Assembly: GCA_964633205.1 (NCBI GenBank)
Contig: CAZWFN010000058.1
Span: 1-35,726 of the forward strand
DNA: 35,726 nucleotides
Source of the DNA: CAYVQE01 sp964633205
GTDB lineage: Bacteria; Myxococcota; B64-G9
Direction: 5' to 3'
Shown here: piece by piece, positions 9,889 through 16,408 of the stretch
Layout of the letters: every line of letters starts with the position of its first letter
Numbering within the stretch: position 1 is the stretch's first letter
Notes under the pieces: model-generated
Told to the model about the DNA's origin: nothing
The model's database searches: none
Seen by the model: only the letters and a program-made list of their open reading frames with translations
Made by a program: the position numbers and the translations under genes

Positions 9889-11075
9889 CCATCCCTCCCG
9901 CCGTCCACCTCGGGCCTGAAACGCGCCATGGCCGGCAGCGGCCGTACCCCGTCGGCCTGCCGCCGCGCCAGACCGAAGCCGCACAGCAGGTCGATGGCAT
10001 CTTGGGCCAGGTGGGCGGCTCCATGGGCGTCGGCGGTATAGGCCGACGACCAGCGTCCCTGCCGGCCGGGGCCGGCCATCAGCTCGCGCACCATCTCGAC
10101 CACGGCGCCCTCGGCCAGCGTCCCGCCCCCGGCCGCCGCCGGCAACAGCTCGCAGAGCAGCAACGCGGCGTGCTTGACGGTGGAGCTGCCGTCCGGAAAG
10201 CGTTCGTCGCTCAGCGCACCGGTCGCATCGACGGCGGCGATGCCCTCGCGCCGGCGCTCGGGCTGCAAGCCCAGCTCGTCCTCGAGCAAGGGGTAGACGA
10301 AGCCCCGGCTGTGGTCCAGCCAGTCGCGTTCGGCCGCGGTCAGGTCTTGGTGGTAGACCACCGGATCGTCGATCAGCCGGCGCAGCACCGCGTGGCGGGC
10401 GCGCCGCCGCTGGCCCTCCGGGCTTTCGGCGTAGGATTCCGGTGCCAGCTCTTCGGGACCGGCAGCCAACGAAGGCGGCACCGCGGCGGCGATCAGCCGC
10501 CCCAGCAGGCGCTCGTCCACGTCGTACAGGGCGTCGGCCGCGGCGCTGCGGGCGTAGCGCTGGGCGTCGCCGTCGCGGGCGGCCAGCACCCCGGCCCGCT
10601 CGAGCCAGGCCAGGGCGTCGACCAGGGCGCGGCGTTCCGGCAGCCGGACCGGCTCGTAGGTCGGCAGCTCAGGGTCGGCGGCGCTGAGGGCGGCCACCTG
10701 CTCGGCCAGCATCCGCAGGGTGGTCTGACCAGCCGCTTCCTCGAGCACGGCCATGATCAGGCACATCAGGGTGTAGCGTCGGCGATCGAAGTCCCGCCCG
10801 CGGGCGGACTGCAGGCCGCGGTGGCGATCGGGGGCGGCGGGCATCTTGTACAGCCGGGCGAAGCGCCCGGAGCGGTCGGCGCCCAGGGCCCAGCCGGTGT
10901 TCTTGTCGAACCAGTCGCGCAGCCACACCTGGTGGCGCAGCACCTGGGCGAACAGCTCCGGGTGTTCTCGCTCGCGCAGCACGGGATGGGCGATCAGCGC
11001 CCGCAACGCCCGCCATCGCTGCTCCCGCTGGCCGCTGTCGACCACCGCCGGGCCGCTGGTCGTCTCGGCGCTCAT
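9885..11075 (-). CDS. jetB: Wadjet JetB: DUF2398 family (TIGR02678) subunit
   Basis: 396 aa from the ATG at 11073-11075, which overlaps the jetA stop as ATGA; the frame is open 24 codons further but those residues are antisense-like. Landmarks of the DUF2398 family include an N-terminal helix pair with HPVLREREHPELFAQV, the RDFDRRRYTLMCLIMAVLE segment and the DWLDHSRGFVYPLLEDELG region, all predicted as winged-helix/KITE-type structure. In Wadjet the JetB dimer bridges the kleisin and the SMC heads, as MukE does in MukBEF. The gene ends in an ATGA overlap with jetC, so all four subunits should be made at linked rates. Confidence 0.88.
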   Translation of the reverse strand: MSAETTSGPAVVDSGQREQRWRALRALIAHPVLREREHPELFAQVLRHQVWLRDWFDKNTGWALGADRSGRFARLYKMPAAPDRHRGLQSARGRDFDRRRYTLMCLIMAVLEEAAGQTTLRMLAEQVAALSAADPELPTYEPVRLPERRALVDALAWLERAGVLAARDGDAQRYARSAAADALYDVDERLLGRLIAAAVPPSLAAGPEELAPESYAESPEGQRRRARHAVLRRLIDDPVVYHQDLTAAERDWLDHSRGFVYPLLEDELGLQPERRREGIAAVDATGALSDERFPDGSSTVKHAALLLCELLPAAAGGGTLAEGAVVEMVRELMAGPGRQGRWSSAYTADAHGAAHLAQDAIDLLCGFGLARRQADGVRPLPAMARFRPEVDGGRDG

Positions 11076-12646
11076 CCGGACTGCCGCTCCTGCCGGCCGG
11101 GGGCCGCTCGCTGCAGGCTGCTGATCTCGACCTCCCAGTCGGGGCAATCGATGACTCCGGCCGGTGTCTCCAGCCGCGCTCGCTCCGACGCCTGGCCGTC
11201 GCGTCGCAGTCGAATCGCCAACAGCCCGTCCACGCTGTGGGCGCTTTGGATGCCATCGCCGCCGCGCGGCGCGTCGAGCGCCTGCTCGAGCAGCGACAGC
11301 AGCAGCTCGAGCTCATCGGCGTCGAGCGGGCCCAGCCGCGACAGGCGCAAGGGACCGCGATCGGCGAAGCGCTGCCGGGCGCGTTGCTCGCGCTGGCGGG
11401 CCTTGCGCAGCCGGACGGCGATCCAGCGCTTGGCCTCGCCGTGATCGGGCGCGGCCGCGGAGCGGCCGGCCCGGCTCACCCGGCCGTGGCTGCGCAGCCG
11501 CACCGGCACCGCCACCGGCCGGGCCTGCCACCACGAGGCCTGCGGGTCGACCACCTCGGGATCGTCCTCGGCCAGCTGCAGGTGCCGGCTGGGCCGCATG
11601 CCGAAAGCCACCTGCCACAGCGCGTGGGCCTGCCCGTCGTCCGAGCAGGCGGCGAACCAGCGCGCCAGGGTGCGGAAGTCGGCCGCCCGGTCGGCCGGAC
11701 GGGTGCGCCGCTCGTGCAACCGGGTCAGCGAGCGGGTCAGATCGACCACCGCCTGTTGGGCCACCGCCGCCAGATGCTCCACCGTGGCCGGCGCACCGCC
11801 GGTGGCGCTGAACCAGGACCGCACCCCGGCGAAGCGACCACGGCAATCCTGCGCCCAGATGGCAGCCGGGTCGCGATCGTCCAGCGCCGGCGGGATATCC
11901 TCGGAGCGCGTCGCTGCCCCGACGACCCGTTGCATCCGATCGTCGTCCAGGCGGTCGAGCACCCCGGCGATGGCGTCGGCCTGCTCGCGCTGGTGCTTGA
12001 TGAAGCGGCTCAGATAGGCCATCACCGCCCGTTTGCGCAGCAGAAAGGCGTCCTCTTCGCCGCCGGTCGAGCGCACCTGGGCGTTGAGCTCGACCAGGAA
12101 CCGGTTGGCCTCGCGGGTCAGGGTGTCGAAGGCGGCGAAGAGCTGGTGGAATAGCCCCAGGGCACGATCCGGTTCCGGCTGCTCCGCCTCCGCCTCCCGG
12201 GCCAGGGCGGCCAGCGTCTCCTGGATGCGGCTCAGCATGCCGGTCTGCAGCGAGCCGGTTTGGCCCAGGGCGGCCTCGACCTCGCGCACCGCCCGCTGGG
12301 CGGCCTCGCCGACCGCGGTCAGGTGGTAGACGTAGCGCTTGCGGTAGTAGTCCTCCAGCCGGGTGACCGCGGCGGCGTCGTGCGAGCGGGTCAGCACCCC
12401 CCAGTCGACGAGCTGCTCCAGGTGGCGCTCCAGCGCGTCCGGCTCCACTTCCTCCACCCGGAAGGGCCCGCGGCGCAGTTGCTCGGCCACCGCCTGCGGC
12501 CGCAGGTCGATCTGGAAACGCCGCTTGGCCCGGTAGAAGACCTCGACCACGGCCCGGTAGGTGGGCGCCAGCGGAGCGGTGACGTAGTTGAAGACCGGAA
12601 CCTGATCCAGGATGCGCTCCGGCGTCTGGGTCGGCTCGTCCGCCAT
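11072..12646 (-). CDS. jetA: Wadjet JetA: DUF2397 family (TIGR02677) kleisin-like subunit
   Basis: 524 aa; begins MADEPTQTPERILDQVPVFNYVTAP, with the DUF2397 hallmark 'VFNYVTA...YRAIxxxFY' near residue 15-40 and a winged-helix segment (about 60-115, LVDWGVLTR...YYRKRYVYHLT). The middle is helical and the C-terminal half is rich in Arg and ends with an Asp-rich/Leu-rich helix (LDADELELLLSLLEQAL) typical of the family. JetA acts as the kleisin that closes the SMC ring and recruits JetB. It is the first gene of the operon; the 93-bp gap to the OMP stop at 12740 holds a GTCGGCCGAC palindrome (12693-12702) but no clear promoter boxes. Length is close to that expected for the family. Confidence 0.88.
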   Translation of the reverse strand: MADEPTQTPERILDQVPVFNYVTAPLAPTYRAVVEVFYRAKRRFQIDLRPQAVAEQLRRGPFRVEEVEPDALERHLEQLVDWGVLTRSHDAAAVTRLEDYYRKRYVYHLTAVGEAAQRAVREVEAALGQTGSLQTGMLSRIQETLAALAREAEAEQPEPDRALGLFHQLFAAFDTLTREANRFLVELNAQVRSTGGEEDAFLLRKRAVMAYLSRFIKHQREQADAIAGVLDRLDDDRMQRVVGAATRSEDIPPALDDRDPAAIWAQDCRGRFAGVRSWFSATGGAPATVEHLAAVAQQAVVDLTRSLTRLHERRTRPADRAADFRTLARWFAACSDDGQAHALWQVAFGMRPSRHLQLAEDDPEVVDPQASWWQARPVAVPVRLRSHGRVSRAGRSAAAPDHGEAKRWIAVRLRKARQREQRARQRFADRGPLRLSRLGPLDADELELLLSLLEQALDAPRGGDGIQSAHSVDGLLAIRLRRDGQASERARLETPAGVIDCPDWEVEISSLQRAAPGRQERQSG

Positions 12647-12739
12647 GAAACGGAAACTACCACACCGGCCCGACAGATAGAACGGCCACCGTGTCGGCCG
12701 ACGCGCTCAGATGCCCAGCCGCTCGGCCACCTCGGCCGC

Positions 12740-14227
12740 TCAGTAGCGCGCCTGGGCCATCAGGTTCAGCCCCAGCACGTCGGGATCGGCGAAGGTGGTC
12801 TGGACATCGAGTCCGCTGAAGTCGGACTGGTAGCGCACCCGGTTGGGGTCGCGGGTGTAGTAGACCTCGGCCACCAGGGCCAGCATCTCGGCGTAGTCCC
12901 ACTTGAGGCTGGCCTTGAGCGACCACTGCCACAGCACTTCCTCGTCGGACGGCAGCACGGCCCGCTGCTCGGGGCCGCGCACCACCACGCTGCGCCGGCC
13001 GGGGAAGACCGCCCCATCGACCACCAGGTCGGGGATGGTGTAGCTGGCCGGGCGCAGCACGCCGAACTTGACCCCCGGCGTCAGCCGCGGGCCAGGGAAG
13101 TGGTAGTCCAGCCCCGCGGCGGCCCACAGCTCGCAGGCCGCATCGGCCTCGTCGGGGAAGTCCTGGTAGGGGGCGAAGCTCGGCTGGTCGAACAGGACGA
13201 AGGACAGGCTCTTGAGCACCACGTCCAGGTGGATGCGCAAATAGCCCTGCTTGAGGGCGAAGTTCAGATCGAAGGCGTAGGCCGGCTGGGTGACCACCCC
13301 GCCTGAGCCAGCGGCCGCGGCCAGCCGCTGGAAGGCCACCGTGCCCTCGTGCATCAGGCGCCACGACAGCGAGCCGTCGTACTGCTCGGGGCCGAAGAAG
13401 CGTTCGGCCAGCTCGGGGTCGTCGCGGTAGAGGGCGAAGTCGATCGATACCCCGATGGGCAGGCCGCTGCGGTAGCCGAGCTGGTAGGACAAGCCGCCGG
13501 CATAGCTGTAGCGGCCGCGCACGTCGCCCTGCGGCAGGGTGCCGCGCGAGAAGTAGCCGCCGCCCAGCTCCACCAAAAAGCCGGCCAGGTCCAGCCCGGC
13601 GCCGGCCAGCGTGCCGTAGTTGGTCACCTGCTCGGTCTGCTCGCTGTCGCCGAGGTGCTCGCGCATGCGGGCGGTCTTGAAGCCGACGAAGGCGTAGCCC
13701 CAGCCCAGCTCGGCCCGCAGCCGGGCGGCCGGGGCGTACCACTGGTGGTCGAGAAACACGTCGTCGCCGCCCCAGGACAGGTCGTAGGAGTAGCCCAGCC
13801 GGAAGCGGTCGCCGCTGAGCGGAAACAGGGTCAGGGCGATGCTGCGATCACCGTCGCCGCCGGGCAGCTCGTAGCTCAGCCGGATGTAGGAGCCCTCGTC
13901 GTGCAGCTCGCGGCCGATGCGGGTGAACAGGGCCGCCTCGGCGTAGCAGCCGTCGAAAAAAGCCGGCATCTTCTTGTACAGCACCAGGTGGCCGAAGGTC
14001 TCGAAGCCGGTGTACTTGGTGTTGTAGTTGTCGAAGAACAGGGTGTTGCTCTCGTCGGCGCCGATGCCCAGCCCCGGGTCGAAGCGCTCGCTGTCGCCGG
14101 GCTCGGCCAAAAAGTTGCCCTCGGCCAGCACCCAGCTCAGCCGCACGTCCATGAAATCGCCTGCCTGCGCCGGCTCCAGCGCCGGAATCAGCAACGCCGC
14201 CACCCAACCGAGCGTAAACAACCGCAT
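12740..14227 (-). CDS. Outer-membrane beta-barrel-like protein
   Basis: 495 aa from the ATG at 14225-14227, preceded by GGGGAGAGG. Residues 1-22 are a signal peptide ending near AQA-GDF. The rest alternates polar and hydrophobic/aromatic residues in 10-12-residue strands, with many Gly, Tyr and Trp girdle positions (for example FRLGYSYDLSW, AELGWGYAFVGF, AYAFDLNFALKQGYLRIHLDVVL) and ends in an aromatic residue (QARY), as outer-membrane barrels do. No porin family is recognised. It is transcribed away from the ArsR/cytochrome operon, and a shared control region between them would make it the natural outer-membrane partner of those haem proteins, but that is inference only. Confidence 0.75.
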   Translation of the reverse strand: MRLFTLGWVAALLIPALEPAQAGDFMDVRLSWVLAEGNFLAEPGDSERFDPGLGIGADESNTLFFDNYNTKYTGFETFGHLVLYKKMPAFFDGCYAEAALFTRIGRELHDEGSYIRLSYELPGGDGDRSIALTLFPLSGDRFRLGYSYDLSWGGDDVFLDHQWYAPAARLRAELGWGYAFVGFKTARMREHLGDSEQTEQVTNYGTLAGAGLDLAGFLVELGGGYFSRGTLPQGDVRGRYSYAGGLSYQLGYRSGLPIGVSIDFALYRDDPELAERFFGPEQYDGSLSWRLMHEGTVAFQRLAAAAGSGGVVTQPAYAFDLNFALKQGYLRIHLDVVLKSLSFVLFDQPSFAPYQDFPDEADAACELWAAAGLDYHFPGPRLTPGVKFGVLRPASYTIPDLVVDGAVFPGRRSVVVRGPEQRAVLPSDEEVLWQWSLKASLKWDYAEMLALVAEVYYTRDPNRVRYQSDFSGLDVQTTFADPDVLGLNLMAQARY

Positions 14228-14496
14228 CGCCTCTCCCCTTTTTCGCACCCGCCCGACGCGGGCCCGCCGTGGTGTCCATCCATCCAGCCGTGTTCGCGAC
14301 CGTGACCGATCGGCCACACCTTGTCAAATCGATCTCGGGTCGCTGGACAGAGCGAGAAGTCGGCCCGGATGAGCGCGACCTCGGCCAGCGCGTCCGGCAC
14401 CTCGACCGTAAGCCCGGTCGGCAGCTCGGCGGCCACCAAGAACACGATGGCCAGCGAGGAAAGTGCAATCGAGATGTCCCGACTTGTGGATTGCAC
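14188..14496 (-). CDS. Candidate small secreted protein overlapping the OMP start
   Basis: A 102-codon frame from a GTG at 14494-14496. Its first 30 residues (MQSTSRDISIALSSLAIVFLVAAELPTG) look like a signal peptide, and the codons from about 14455 to 14330 have the strong G/C third-position bias of real genes here. It ends 40 nt inside the OMP gene, giving a possible coupled start. Against it: no visible ribosome-binding site, and the last 40 residues look less like protein. It could be a degraded gene. No family recognised. Confidence 0.3.
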   Translation of the reverse strand: MQSTSRDISIALSSLAIVFLVAAELPTGLTVEVPDALAEVALIRADFSLCPATRDRFDKVWPIGHGREHGWMDGHHGGPASGGCEKGERRCGCLRSVGWRRC

Positions 14497-14539
14497 ATGT
14501 TTTTTCTTGAAGCGGGAAATCGGGGATCGCGATTCGGGC

Positions 14540-14568
14540 TTGACAGAAAATAGCGTTCTAGCTATGTA
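14540..14568 (+). promoter_or_regulatory. Sigma-70-type promoter of the ArsR/cytochrome operon
   Basis: TTGACA (14540-14545), a perfect -35, is followed after exactly 17 bp by TATGTA (14563-14568), a fair -10. The region is markedly AT-rich against the 70% GC background. Expected transcription start is near 14575, about 27 nt before the ArsR start. The wider intergenic stretch 14228-14601 otherwise holds only the candidate small ORF on the minus strand. Confidence 0.65.
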
Positions 14569-14573
14569 GCTAG
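14558..14573. promoter_or_regulatory. Palindromic operator overlapping the -10 box
   Basis: CTAGCTA-TG-TAGCTAG is a perfect 7-bp inverted repeat with a 2-bp spacer. It covers the -10 hexamer completely. Size, AT-richness and place fit the binding site of a winged-helix ArsR dimer, so autoregulation by the gene that follows is the simplest reading. Confidence 0.6.
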
Positions 14574-14601
14574 GTAGATAGATTTGCATGCGAGGTGACC
14601 C

Positions 14602-14907
14602 ATCGCCAAGCTCTGCCAGGACAGCCGAGGATGCGAGCGCGCCGCCGAGCTGCTCAAGGCCCTGGCCCACCCGCTGCGGCTGCGCATCATCGCCATCCTG
14701 TGCCGCGGCCAGCGCCACGTCAGCGCGCTGGCCGCGGAGCTGGACGCCGAGCAGGCCATCGTCTCGCAGCAGCTGCGGGTGCTGCGCATGCGCGATCTGG
14801 TATCGGTCACCCGCCGCCAGGGCCATGCCCACTACCACCTGGCCGAGCCGCACCTGAAAACGATGGTGCAGTGTTTGGAGAGCTGCGTAAAGGAGCGCAA
14901 GCGATGA
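14602..14907 (+). CDS. ArsR-family winged-helix repressor, apparent ATC start codon
   Basis: 101 aa. The ArsR fold is clear: LLKALAHPLRLRIIAILC (helix 1-2), VSALAAELDAEQAIVSQQLRVLRMRDLV (helix-turn-helix, residues about 40-67) and the wing VTRRQGHAHYHL. An in-frame TGA at 14596-14598 rules out an upstream start, and the first ATG in frame is deep inside the DNA-binding helix, so the only sensible start is ATC at 14602, seven bases after GAGGTG. Cys34 sits at the end of helix 2 (ILC) and Cys91/Cys95 lie in the last helix. This placement recalls the persulfide-sensing SqrR/BigR group, and the downstream sulfur genes support that, but metal sensing through CxxxC is possible. Gap to the next gene is 22 nt. 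Confidence 0.8.
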   Translation: MAKLCQDSRGCERAAELLKALAHPLRLRIIAILCRGQRHVSALAAELDAEQAIVSQQLRVLRMRDLVSVTRRQGHAHYHLAEPHLKTMVQCLESCVKERKR

Positions 14908-14929
14908 CCCCGGTAGACTGGACCCGCCC

Positions 14930-16408
14930 ATGCGCCCGCTGAGCAAATGGCTGCTCGTACCGCTCGGGCTGGGCGCGGCGGCCGCGGCCGCCGCGGCCAT
15001 CGCCACCGCCGCCGGCGAGCCGGAGCGGCCCTCGCCCTGGGATGCGGTGCGGCCGCCGCCCGAGCCGACCGACCACAGCCGGCTGTTCGAGGTGGATCAT
15101 TTCGCCAGCGGCCGCGAGGTGACCCGCGCCTGCCTGGAGTGCCACCCGGAAGCGGCCCCCGAGCTGATGCAGACCTCGCACTGGACCTGGCTGGGCGAGC
15201 CCGAGCGGCTGCCCGGCCGCGACCGGCCGGTGCGGCTGGGCAAGCGCAACGCCATCAACAACTTCTGTATCAGCATCGAGAGCAACTGGCCGCGCTGCAC
15301 CTCGTGCCACGCCGGCTACGGCTGGACCGACGCCGAGTTCGACTTCAGCGACGAGCTGGCGGTCGACTGCCTGATCTGCCACGACCGCTCGGGCACCTAC
15401 GCCAAGGGCCTGGGCGGGCTGCCGGCCGAAGGGGTGGATCTGCTGGCCGCCGCCCGCAGCGTGGGCCCACCCACCCGCGACAACTGCGGCTGGTGCCACT
15501 TCAACGGCGGCGGCGGCAACGCGGTCAAGCACGGCGACCTGGACGGCTCGCTGGCCAAGCCGGTCGAGCGCATCGACGTGCACATGGGCGGCCACGACTT
15601 CCAGTGCACCCAGTGCCACCGCACCGAGCAGCACCGCATCGCCGGCGAGCTGATCTCGGTCAGCGTCGCCGACACCATCAGTGTGCGCTGCCAGGACTGC
15701 CACGGCGCCGCGCCCCACGGCCGGGCCCGGCTGGACGCCCACCTCGACGCGGTGGCCTGCCAGACCTGCCACCTGCCCGAGGTGGCCCGCACCCAGCCGA
15801 CCAAGATCGCCTGGGACTGGTCCACCGCCGGCCGCGACGTGCCCGGCGCCGATCCCCACCGCTACCTGAAGAAGAAGGGCAGCTTCCTCTACGCCGAGAA
15901 GCTCGAGCCGGAGTACGCCTGGTTCAACGGCAACGTGCGCCGCTACCTCAAGGGCGATCGCATCGACCCCGATACCGTCACCCACCTCAACCCGCCCATG
16001 GGCGACGTCAGCGATCCGCGGGCCAGCATCTGGCCCTTCAAGATCCACCGCGCCGTCCAGCCCTACGACCGCGAGCACCGGATCCTGCTGGTGGTCAAGA
16101 CCTACGGCCCGGGCGGCTACTGGTCCGAGTTCGACTGGGACCAGGCGGCGCGGCTGGGCGCCGAGGCGGCCGGGCTGGACTACAGCGGTGAGCTGGGCTT
16201 TACCGAGACCGACATGCACTGGACGCTGACCCACATGATCGCCCCGGCCGAGCGCGCCCTGCAGTGCACCGACTGCCACGCCGCCGACGGCCGGCTGGAC
16301 TGGACCGCGCTGGGCTACCCCGGCGACCCGGCCCTGGTCGGCGGCCGCCGCCACCTGCGGCTGATCGGCCGCCGCACGCTCGAACGCCCCCGGGGGACAC
16401 AGCCATGA
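14930..16408 (+). CDS. Octahaem tetrathionate reductase (OTR) family cytochrome c
   Basis: 492 aa with an N-terminal export/anchor helix (about 6-28) and eight CXXCH motifs, with Cys at about 68, 123, 147, 186, 226, 254, 277 and 446. The signatures HFASGREVTRACLECH, KRNAINNFCIS and RCTSCHAGYGW are those of the OTR family first described from Shewanella oneidensis, whose enzyme reduces tetrathionate, nitrite and hydroxylamine in vitro and has a Lys-ligated active-site haem. The wide gap before haem 8 is also typical. It should act in the periplasm as terminal reductase, fed by the haem and cytochrome b proteins encoded next. No strong ribosome-binding site precedes the ATG; ATGA overlap with the next gene. 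True substrate unknown. Confidence 0.9.
   Translation: MRPLSKWLLVPLGLGAAAAAAAAIATAAGEPERPSPWDAVRPPPEPTDHSRLFEVDHFASGREVTRACLECHPEAAPELMQTSHWTWLGEPERLPGRDRPVRLGKRNAINNFCISIESNWPRCTSCHAGYGWTDAEFDFSDELAVDCLICHDRSGTYAKGLGGLPAEGVDLLAAARSVGPPTRDNCGWCHFNGGGGNAVKHGDLDGSLAKPVERIDVHMGGHDFQCTQCHRTEQHRIAGELISVSVADTISVRCQDCHGAAPHGRARLDAHLDAVACQTCHLPEVARTQPTKIAWDWSTAGRDVPGADPHRYLKKKGSFLYAEKLEPEYAWFNGNVRRYLKGDRIDPDTVTHLNPPMGDVSDPRASIWPFKIHRAVQPYDREHRILLVVKTYGPGGYWSEFDWDQAARLGAEAAGLDYSGELGFTETDMHWTLTHMIAPAERALQCTDCHAADGRLDWTALGYPGDPALVGGRRHLRLIGRRTLERPRGTQP

Noticed and set aside
12693..12702. GTCGGCCGAC palindrome upstream of jetA as an operator
   Set aside because: Ten-base GC palindromes are expected by chance at this composition and no promoter boxes flank it.
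14588..14857. ATG-started frame as the ArsR gene
   Set aside because: The ATG at 14588 opens a different frame with no helix-turn-helix; the ArsR protein is in the +2-shifted frame.
14930..16408. Hydroxylamine oxidoreductase or NrfA-like identity for the octahaem protein
   Set aside because: No CXXCK motif and no HAO cross-link Tyr region; INNFCIS and SCHAGYGW signatures match OTR.
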